A DNA stretch of 64,000 bases, taken from Leptodontidium sp. MPI-SDFR-AT-0119 (lineage: Eukaryota; Ascomycota; Leotiomycetes; Helotiales; Leptodontidiaceae). Under the pieces are notes generated by a model. It was not told where the DNA came from, ran no database searches, and saw nothing but the letters and a program-made list of their open reading frames with translations. Each line of letters begins with the position of its first letter. The first letter of the stretch is position 1. Position numbers and translations under genes: made by a program. The DNA lies in assembly GCA_020726505.1 (NCBI GenBank), contig JAHLEZ010000020.1, forward strand, positions 682,001-746,000. Reading direction: 5' to 3'. Shown here piece by piece: positions 56,220 through 64,000 of this stretch.

Positions 56220-57042
56220 ATGTCAAGTCCCCAACCACACCTAGACATCTCTAGCGCGCCCAGTACCCAACAGCTTTCGTCCTCCCAAAGCGATCCCCTG
56301 GTTTTCCACCCTTTTGAGAGGCTTGCCCTGGAAATAAGGCGGTATATCTGGTCTGAAGCACTGCCACCACCCAGGATTCTTGAATTTGAATTTTGGAACG
56401 ACTGGGTTTTTGGGGGTACTGGAGAGCTCGCACCAGCCCTCTGCTCTCCTTAGTGTTAATAGAGAGTCGCGAACCCTCTTCCTCCAGTTATACCGGAAGG
56501 TCGACCTACTCATTTTAACCTCAAACGACATATATCAAAGGACAACGGCGAAAGTAGTTTGGCACTTCAACCCCATGATCGACACGATATACATCAGCAG
56601 CATTCCGCCACACCCAGTATCAGCAAACCATTGCCTTGATCGAATGGCCACCGAAATTTCCTTTAGGGAACTACGATTTCTCGCGGTTAATCATTCTTTC
56701 CTTCACGAGATCTTAACACTGCGCAATCTTACGAGGTTTCCAGCGATGAAAGAGCTGTGCGCAATAACTGCCGATCCATTATGGGACAAGAGGGAGGATT
56801 AGAACTGGATTAAAGTTGATGGCAAGATCGAAATAATCGAGAAATCCTTCCTTTGGAATGAGGACGGAGAGTCACGGATTAAATACCGAGAAACGTCGAT
56901 AAAGGATGGTATAAAATGGCATAAAGACCGCTTTTTGCGTGAAGTTGATGCCCAAGGATTATCGATGACATTGATTCCAGTAATCCGAGAGATGAACATC
57001 TTGCGTGGAGGAATAGGAATGCTAGGTATCGGAGATTGGTAG
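56220..57042 (+). pseudogene. 2EXR-domain protein, frameshift and stop
   Basis: MSSPQPHLDISSAPSTQQLS leads into the 2EXR motif (FHPFERLALEIRRYIWSEAL, PPRILEFEF). At about 56443 the frame shifts by one: the first frame ends in LAPALCSP, the second continues ALLSVNRESRTLFLQLYRKV, the expected end of the motif. A TAG at 56800-56802 (KRED-stop-NWIKVDGK) is the second lesion; the frame stays open to 57042. 2EXR proteins are an abundant, mostly uncharacterised fungal family related to F-box-like proteins. This copy is disabled. Confidence 0.65.
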
Positions 57043-57179
57043 GAGGCTACGTGGATGATTATTTTACAAATTGTGTGGGTGGGGTTGCTTGAGTTAGGGT
57101 TTAGAGCAATTACAGCAGCTGTAGTTTCTTTTTGGGTGTTTGGTGGAAATCTTCTTATTTAACAATCCAAGCTATATAT

Positions 57180-58358
57180 TCAACCGCTAACAACTAATGT
57201 AGCTGAATCCGACGTCTTCAAGCTTAGACTTTCGATAGTATCCCAGCCTGCATAGTGAATGAATGGAATCATAACAGTTGGCGATACATGGGCTAGGAAG
57301 CGATGCTAAAACAAAATTGATAAGTGGACTTAAAGGCAGCAAGGGGACCTCTCACTTTCTCAATTTCCTTTAACGTGCCCCAGGAGGTGACCTCGAGGAA
57401 GTTCGATGCCTCTGGTGACCAGCGGTCGGGGTGCTTCAAGACAAACTTCCCGTCCTCCTCCGGGGGGATGCCATTCTGTATCATTTCGATAGCGATGACC
57501 CCAAGAGACCGTGCAGCAGCGGATTCCGTGGTTCTGCATTCATTAAAGTGGGCTTAAGCATTGATTAGACTGGTGTATATGTTATGATCCCGAACAACGC
57601 ACCTATTTTTACACACCCATTTGGTGAGAATAATACCCTGGAGCTATCCAGTTTCTTATGAGACATACCAAACCTAGATAAATGCTGCATGCCTTCAAAG
57701 ACCTACGCGTTTTAGTCGTTGAATTTTCGGAAACATACGAAGGATGTACCTGACGGCAAGTCGCGGACACGTGCCGCTCTTCGAGAGGCAGTGGGATGGC
57801 GATAATTTGCTTGAGAGTGGCGGCCGTATAGTCCGTAATAATGGAAAAGACACCTTGAAAGCGATAGACCTCCGTAATCGCTAGTAGGTTCTCGTGTTGG
57901 CATTTTCTTAGCTCCAGAAAATCGTGGGACACAAGCTCTTTAATGACGACCATACGCACAGGAACCTCCCGAGTACATGCCACCGTGACTTGGCCGCCGC
58001 GCTCTAGATGACGAAGAGATATATAAAAGTCCCAGGGACTCTCTACTCGAACGGGAGGAAGCTGATTTACTTCGGAGATCTCGATGTTCGTTTTCGGCAC
58101 AGGTTTCTCTAGGACAATATCGGGAGGATTAGCCCTTATGGGCAGTCGAAATGGAAGTTGGGCGGGTTATTCTTTCTCTGGAGAAGATTCAACTAGGTGC
58201 TCTTCTTTCTCCAATAGACGGATTTTTTCGATATCAGTGCCTCCTGGAAATCGGGTACGTCGATTAAGGTTGGCATTCTTCTTGCTAACATCAGTTTCTA
58301 CTAACAGAGCCTGATCATTGCTTGGAAACCGTGTTTTCCGATTGAATTTCATATCCAT
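57180..58358 (-). pseudogene. Pseudokinase-type protein kinase domain gene, one stop
   Basis: The N-terminus MDMKFNRKTRFPSNDQALLV runs to a TAA (58167-58169) and continues PAQLPFRLPIRANPP. The kinase fold follows: VVIKEL (strand 3 Lys), LRKCQHENLLAITEVYRF, DYTAATLKQIIAIPLPL and TCRQ. Two introns (about 57748-57702 and 57602-57551) lead to VFEGMQHLSRFGMSHKKLDS, AARSLGVIAIEMIQNGIPPE and SPEASNFLEVTSWGTL. The HRD loop reads SHKKLDSSRV, without catalytic Asp or Asn, so the family is a pseudokinase. The start is back-to-back with the DUF3723 gene. Confidence 0.65.
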
Positions 58359-58414
58359 GGTCGATAGGGTTAGTGAAGTGTACTACAGGTATCTGCCGTA
58401 TGTATTCAAGTGGT

Positions 58415-58545
58415 GAGCACCTCGCCCGATTCTGACACCCCCGCAATTTCGTCTCGCTTAACTATTGACCACTATCCCTCCACAAATGATGGGTTAATCA
58501 ATGCACCACCTCGCTTAATTTTGACTACCTTATACCCGCCAAAAG
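58415..58545 (+). repeat. Degenerate CACCTCGCTTAATTTT repeat in a divergent promoter
   Basis: Imperfect units include GCACCTCGCCCGATTC, GTCTCGCTTAACTATTGACC and CACCACCTCGCTTAATTTTG. It lies between the pseudokinase (start 58358, minus) and DUF3723 (start 58697, plus), about 150 bp from the latter. Confidence 0.55.
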
Positions 58546-58696
58546 TGAAGAACTAGTATTACTTAGGAAGGGACCATGCAGTCATTACAGAAGGGCGGTG
58601 CTATCATAAACGTCTTGCCTGTTACTACTGCAAAGTTTGCAACTCCAGCACTGCCATTTATCCTGTCTCATCCGAACCGATAGCTGCCGACTCGAC

Positions 58697-60966
58697 ATGG
58701 AAACATCAAGTCAGGAAACTCTTGCCGCCATAGACCAGAGGATTGCAAGCGATAAGTTGGCCAAGTTCAAGGGCGCAGCTCAAGTATCGATTCGACACTT
58801 AGAATTTCCACACCCAACTCGTCAGATCGATAGGAAGGCTATCCGGCAGTTGATAAGAGATTTCGATGGCGAAGGATGCATTCGAGAGGAACCGAGCCAC
58901 CGGATTCCTGTCATTGTCGATAATTCGATACTGCAAGCTGCGCTTGAGAAGCTCTCTCTCACAACCGAAACGTTCAAAGCAAAAGCAGACCATCCACCCT
59001 TCCTAGAACTAGAAAGCGGAGTAAAACTGGAATGCCTTCACGGCCAACATCGAATTCTGGCAGCGAAAGAGCATCTTGCCGCATCGCAATGGTAGTGGGT
59101 AGTTGATATCTATGGGACCGGTAGCTGCACCTGTTCTGACGTGTGACCAAGCTAACCACAACCTAGATCTCAACAAAGATACCAAGCAAGCGCTTCGCGA
59201 GGGGTATTCATACTCAGCAAAATACACATCCGGCGAAGTGTTTCGGCACATGCGCCTCTGTCATTACGATAATGATCCTGTGGGAGTACAACGCTGGCGG
59301 GGAAGGTTTAGCCCTTCTCAAGACAAGTTTTTAACGTAACTCCTCAAGCGGCCTACACTAGTTGCCGCTTTGGATTCCGTTCTCCACATCCAGGGTATCT
59401 GGAGAGAGTTTTATATAGGATCTCTTGATGTCTTCTTGTTTCCGAAGTGTGACGAAGTCAGTTTTCTTCAATCTCCGAAATATCTGGTCTAACTTAGGAC
59501 AGGAAATCGCTCATTACATCAACTCTACTAAAGTTATTTTCACCCATATTTTCAATGGCGATATGGCCGCGATGATGCGAACTGATCCTACCTCCATAGA
59601 ATCCATACAGTCGAGGTCGCCTGCCCTTTCGAAGTCAGATTATGAGTTTATCCGCGAGACCATAGGATCTGGCGAGCTTTTCCCCGAAATCGTCGATCCC
59701 CTAGAGAGAGCTGGCATCGCCCAGCGTCTGCTCGCTAGTGAGGAATTGATGCCGAGTCTATATACGTTAATCAAAGACATCAGGTACTTGAAGCAGCCAG
59801 CCGAATTCTTGTCCAAACTCCTACCTGCGTCCCGTAAGAAAACTCTTCGCCAGCGGTGGTTTCATTACTTTACCGGCACTGGATTAGATGGCGGTGGGAT
59901 CGTAATACAGCAGGGGGTGTCGGGTCCGTACACAACTGTCCCAAGAGGACACCAGGATGCTTTTGATGTCTGCTATCAGCAGCTGTGGCTTTGCTCATAT
60001 AGGGTATGCAAATATCCAAATGCGTATAGCCTGCTGCAGTTAGCGGAGCTTGCGTCCCGCTTAGGATTTTCGACTCCAAAGATCAAGTTCGAAGTAACTC
60101 AGGACCCTGCGCAAGCTATGGTTGAGAAGGCACTTCGGGACGTATTCTACACCCTGCGGCCAAACGAAAAATTCAATTTCGATGCTTACAAAGCAAGCCC
60201 TCTCATTGCATCATTCAAGGAATATATTAATAGCCAAGATACTATCCGCATAGATTCAGCATTCCCTCAAATTACTGTCACTGGCAAAGGCGCTCCGTTG
60301 TCTTGTAGATGTGGCCACGGCCCGATGGATACTCGGGACCTCGCACACCTTTTTTTGGACAAGATACACGTTCCCCTTTCCAAATATAGAAGGGATGGAG
60401 ATGAGATTAGTTCGTTTTATGTCAAACGTTCACGACATATTGCGTTCTTTGGTACGATAGACCTCACAGGAAGTCAAGAAGGCCCTTCCATGCATCTAGT
60501 GCCGGCTAGTTTACCTTTGCATCGCCATCAACTAGACGTATCTCGACCTGCCGTGGAAAGTACTGGTTCCACCCCTACCACAAATCGCCAAGCTCGTAGC
60601 CCAGATGAAGGTATTGAAAGCAACCAAGTTGTTTTGTTCAAGGAAGGGATGGTTAGATTTATTGAGAAGGGTGCCACTGTTGGAGAAGTTCCGTCCAGAA
60701 AGGAAGATGTTAACAACCAAGCCAAGGAATACGCGGATCAAGGCAGAAAATTATCGTTGATACAAGGCCCGTACTTCACCTGGCAGGATTGTTTTGATAT
60801 ACTTACAAGGACGAAAAAATCGGCTGTCATTGTAACTACGGTTGTTGAGTCGCTGGCGGGGAAGAGACGCCGGGGTGAAGACTTGCCTCAACGGTTACAA
60901 CCTGCAACAAAGGAAGCTTTCGACTTTGAGATGAACGAGGATGAGGACGAGGAGGAGGAGTTGTAA
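58697..60966 (+). pseudogene. DUF3723 protein, two stops and a frameshift
   Basis: METSSQETLAAIDQRIASDK (58697) leads to the conserved N-terminal segment LECLHGQHRILAAKEHL, then QW-stop-WVVDIYG (TAG 59093-59095). After an intron at about 59119-59165 come KDTKQALREGYSYSAKYTSG and QDKFLT-stop-LLKRP (TAA 59337-59339). At about 59455 one extra base shifts the frame from FPKCDE to VFFNLRNIWSNLGQEI. The large C-terminal part (FFTDT-like LYTLIKDIRYLKQPAEFL, RQRWFHYFTGTGLDGGGIVI, SCRCGHGPM) is open to 60966 and ends acidic. DUF3723 is an accessory family strongly tied to Starship transposons. The molecular role is unknown. Confidence 0.8.
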
Positions 60967-61999
60967 TCTAGTAATGAAATAACACCAAACTCTCTGCTAG
61001 CTCGCTATGAAAGAGTGCTAGGACCAATTTCCACCTAATCTTGATTCTCCTAGCAATCTCTACCCATCCACAGATTACAGAACTTTTCCGGCAGTTATGC
61101 CCCTCAACAACGGCAGTTCCTCGTCGATTCACGATAATCAACGGTTCTAACATGGAGGTCTACTCATGGATAATGAAGCATAGAATGTACCATTGCAACA
61201 CCAGGGACTTTCTTCCGTGGGTCATGCAGCGCTTCCAGGGCCACAATCCCAAATCTGCTGCTTCCATTAAGAAGACCCAATTAGATTCCTTTCCACTCAC
61301 TGTGACCACGTCACCAAAGACATGCCCGGGCGCCTAGCTATAGTTAGCGCCGACGCTTCTAAAAGGAGTATCTAAGAAGTGGGAGTGTGCATTCGTCTCG
61401 TATCCATGGCATGTGGTGCTAGGGGATAGCGGGTACAATGGCCGGGATAGGGACATACATGATGCTACTCTTCACCGTTAGTGAGGCAAATTTGGTGGTG
61501 GAGGAGACTGCATTCCACTTTCTACTAGCTATGATGCATAAAAGCAAGGCTGAGGCCACCACGAATCCATGCAGGAGAGGTACGGAACAGATGATCCCTG
61601 CTAGAACGATCAGCTAGCCTTCAGATTATCGAAGCAAGCACACGAGGACCTATAAAGAATGCCTGACATAACCATCTTCAACAGCTCTGGGAAACTTAAG
61701 AAACAAAGGGGCCTATTAGCTATTTAATCCTGCCTGCGTCACATCCGTGAAATAATGCGAGCAGGGTATGATATGATATATATAAGTTCTCCTAAGTAGT
61801 ATCTGCCAGTTCATTGAATCCTTGACTACAGGGCCGACGAAACACTCCTAATTCTCTGTCAACACTTGGAGTCCGTGCCCTCTGAGTTCGCCTGTAGATT
61901 AGAAAATTGTTTACCCCAATGGCTATAGACCGAATGAGCCAGAGCGCAGCTGTCCCAAAATGTATCTACCTCTATTAGCATACATTAGACAATATTCAC
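60967..61999. other. Intergenic, no supported gene
   Basis: A 98-codon plus frame (61041-61337) and short hydrophobic stretches near 61440-61600 are seen but cannot be assigned. Confidence 0.3.
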
Positions 62000-62750
62000 C
62001 TAGGAGAGACTAACCCATAGAGCCAAAACCCAATTGATTTGATGCGGCCCGAGGAAGGAAAGAATGGTGGCACTAAGACATCCCAACAGGCTTAGTACAA
62101 GTGCCAAAACTAACTGGTAATAACTCAATAAACCTGTGCTCCAACGCCGGGAATGCCAGATCAACCACGCATAAAAACTCGAGAGACCAAGAAACTCAAC
62201 GGCCAATAATATCGAGCTAACTTTGAGTACACGACAGCGGTTTTGGTGCCGAAACAATCCTTCGGTAATGAAGATAGTAGATCCAAAGAAGCAGGCCGAT
62301 ACACAAAAGACGATCCAGTGAAGATGGCCGAGAATTGCGTTTACTTTTCTGGCCCATGATTCGGGTTGAGATGTAGATCGAATGCGCACTCCCCGAAGAA
62401 ATCTCCAAAGAAATACCGCCTGGGTCTCGTTAATAAATAGTCTGTGACTGAAAATAGATTCTTACTTGTTGTATAAGCAGAACTCTCCCAGATAGAAGGA
62501 GCAATACTTCAATCCATTTCTCGTCATAAGAAACTGAAAAGACTAATAGAGAGATGCTAAATCCCATAATAGCAGTGGATGTGACGGCTGTAATGAGGAT
62601 GCTCAAGATATATTCCCAAGATGGAGGGTGGTACTGGCGTGTTTGCTTGTAGTGATGCCATTCAAAATGCGAGAAAAACGCGATGGCAATAATAACCACA
62701 GCCAGAGTGAATGATGATGCTATGATGGAGATAGTGCGTGGCCCGTACAT
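62000..62750 (-). CDS. Multi-pass membrane protein of unknown function
   Basis: Two exons (62750-62466 and 62419-62000; intron GTAAGA...CAG) join in phase to 234 residues. Hydrophobic segments are clear at about 10-30 (IIASSFTLAVVIIAIAFF), 47-75 (ILSILITAVTSTAIMGFSIS), 125-145 (HLHWIVFCVSACFFGSTIFI), 160-180 and 195-230, five or more membrane passes. No catalytic motif. The frame is open upstream to 62861 (MRILRESTLL), so a longer start is possible. No damage seen. Confidence 0.5.
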
Positions 62751-62861
62751 GATTATAGTAGAAGTGTAATGGAAGGTAACCAAGTGATCTGGGCGAAGGG
62801 GAGGGAGGGGCATACTTGACTTATACAAAGACAGAAGTGTGGATTCTCGTAGAATCCTCAT

Positions 62862-63250
62862 GCTTTGGCAAGTGAGGACTTATGGGTAGGCTGTGCTAGT
62901 TTACCTGGGTGCGCCAGTTGTTGTGGCCTGGAGGATCCCGCTTACTACCCAATTATCTTGAAGTTACGACTGCTACTCGAACTCGCAGGACACGTCAACG
63001 CACTTTGCCAGAATAATCTATAAGAAGCATCGATGAATATCCGCCGGCTCACTGAAGTGGCAGAATTCGAGACTGACTCCTAAAATTGCTTATAAACAAC
63101 ACAGATTTCGATCATTTTCACCATCGCTGATGAGGTTCATCACTACTCGACAGCTCTTCTCCTCCTGGGATACAAGGCTAACCGTCATTTCTTAGCATCT
63201 GATCTCTATGTGGCTGAATTTATCCATTTGTACCCCACACTGCGACGTAA
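62862..63250. other. Intergenic before the palindromic array
   Basis: No gene; ordinary sequence separating the membrane protein (divergent, minus) from the repeat array. Confidence 0.3.
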
Positions 63251-63453
63251 TGCCTTCGTACTCTTAGCTTGCTAAGAGAGAGAAGGGCTTCGAAGCCACC
63301 CAGCGCCCAAGGCTCTCGGGGCCAAAAATGCCTTCGTACTCTTAGCTTGCTAAGAGAAAGAAGGGCTTGCCTTCGTGCCTTCGTACTCTTAGCTTGCTAA
63401 GAGAAGAAGGGCTTCGATACCACCCAGCGCCCAAGGCTCGCGGGGCCCAAAAA
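63251..63453 (+). repeat. Three direct repeats each with an internal palindrome
   Basis: Units start at 63251, 63329 and 63376 with TGCCTTCGTACTCTTAGCTT; the core CTCTTAGC, TT, GCTAAGAG is a perfect 8-bp-stem hairpin. Units 1 and 3 (78 bp each) also share CCACCCAGCGCCCAAGGCTC; unit 2 is a 47-bp shortened form. The array ends about 55 bp before the ATG at 63509. Confidence 0.75.
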
Positions 63454-63508
63454 TTAGCCGAGCTTTTTAAGCGAGCCTTTTAAGGGGTAAAACACGGGGT
63501 CACTGTCA

Positions 63509-64000
63509 CATGCGGAGTCTGTTGTTGTTTTTCGCTTCCATCCAGTTCGCATTTACCTTTTTAACCTTTGGTCCTGTGACTATGATTTCCCCTCATAACG
63601 TGTCTAATCTGACGTCACCAACCCAGCATCTTCTTCTGTTGTCGACTGCGTTGGCATTCTGCATTTGTCTGTTGGACATGAGAATGGCTTCTCCTGCACC
63701 ATTCCTAGTCACTCCCAGTGATCCTGATGCTACCCAATGGCAGGATGCAAATAAACAACGACTAGCCGCAATTGAACTCCAGAGGGAAAAGGTTCGAGAT
63801 TTAGAACGCCGAGCACGACAGCGTGAGATCGAAACTACGACCTCGCGGCTAGAATCCCGAAGGGAAAGGGCGGAAGAGCTAGAGCTTCAAGCAGGACGGC
63901 ATAAACTCCCTGATCCTCCTCAGAGCCAGAGAGAGATGTATGCGGTGCGAAGCCTGGACCAACTGAATCGAGACCGAGAACAGCAGCGAAAGCATGATGA
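63509..64000 (+). CDS. Membrane-anchored or secreted coiled-coil protein, partial
   Basis: Open from ATG 63509 (MRSLLLFFASIQFAFTFLTF) through the end of the window, 164 codons without a stop. Two hydrophobic stretches (about residues 1-25 and 42-55) precede a second Met (MRMASPAPFLVTPSDPDATQ) and a strongly charged coiled coil (KVRDLERRARQREIETT, SRRERAEELELQAG). The inner ATG could be the true start, giving a soluble coiled-coil protein. The 3' end is cut by the window edge. Confidence 0.5.

Noticed and set aside
27000..64000. Starship captain (DUF3435 tyrosine recombinase)
   Set aside because: Looked for the conserved Arg/His/Tyr recombinase pattern among all long frames and found none; the captain is not in this window.
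1..64000. CRISPR arrays, rRNA genes, NLR (NACHT/NB-ARC) genes
   Set aside because: No regularly spaced short repeats with unique spacers, no rRNA-like segments, and no P-loop NACHT motif were seen; the direct repeats at 63251 and 38080 are tandem, not CRISPR-like.

Overview
The window is from a filamentous ascomycete (Pezizomycotina). The evidence is short GT-AG introns of 45-120 bp, a CFEM/PTH11-type receptor, tannase and AA12 secreted enzymes, 2EXR, DUF3723 and patatin-like families known only or mainly from these fungi, and premature stops that look like repeat-induced point mutation (RIP). A Leotiomycete-like host is a guess only. Everything here was read by eye; family names come from motif recognition, not from searches.

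Left part (about 0.5-16 kb): an accessory metabolic region. A decayed Tc1/mariner relic is followed by two copies of an isopenicillin-N-synthase-like 2OG-Fe(II) oxygenase in inverted orientation (2333-3607 minus and 10120-11400 plus). Their homology runs about 240 bp into the promoters. Between them lie an intact salicylate-hydroxylase-like FAD monooxygenase and a secreted PQQ-type sorbosone/pyranose dehydrogenase (AA12). The plus copy is intact. The minus copy has a 1-bp frameshift just after its ATG and a degraded TATA element, yet about 400 bp including intron 3 differ at only one base, which points to gene conversion. A small secreted protein (frameshifted), a cluster of hairpin MITEs and an intact tannase/feruloyl esterase follow.

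Middle part (16-24 kb): a transposon nest. A copia element keeps its 5' LTR, gag, protease and integrase but lacks reverse transcriptase and 3' LTR. An opposing LINE keeps ORF1 and the endonuclease but also lacks reverse transcriptase. A 860-bp hAT-type MITE with a perfect 8-bp target duplication sits in LINE ORF1; removing it restores one open frame. An intact eight-exon CFEM/PTH11 receptor follows at 24.6-26.1 kb.

Right part (27-64 kb): mostly disabled cargo. A CSC1/OSCA channel, a GH18 chitinase, coiled-coil genes, a full-length ferric reductase (FRE), a patatin-like phospholipase (PLP), a pseudokinase, a 2EXR gene and a DUF3723 gene carry premature stops, nearly all of the type CAG/CAA or TGG to TAG/TAA. 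FRE, PLP and DUF3723 together are the hallmark accessory set of Starship giant transposons, so this half is best read as a RIP-inactivated Starship or Starship-derived island. No captain recombinase (DUF3435) was found in the window. A few genes there remain open: a 420-aa coiled-coil protein, a 517-aa TFIIS-N/LEDGF-like protein, a 159-aa coiled-coil protein, a 305-aa unknown protein, a membrane protein, and a secreted or membrane-anchored coiled-coil gene running off the right edge. Several genes share an unusual layout: a degenerate tandem repeat ending about 55-180 bp upstream of the start codon.
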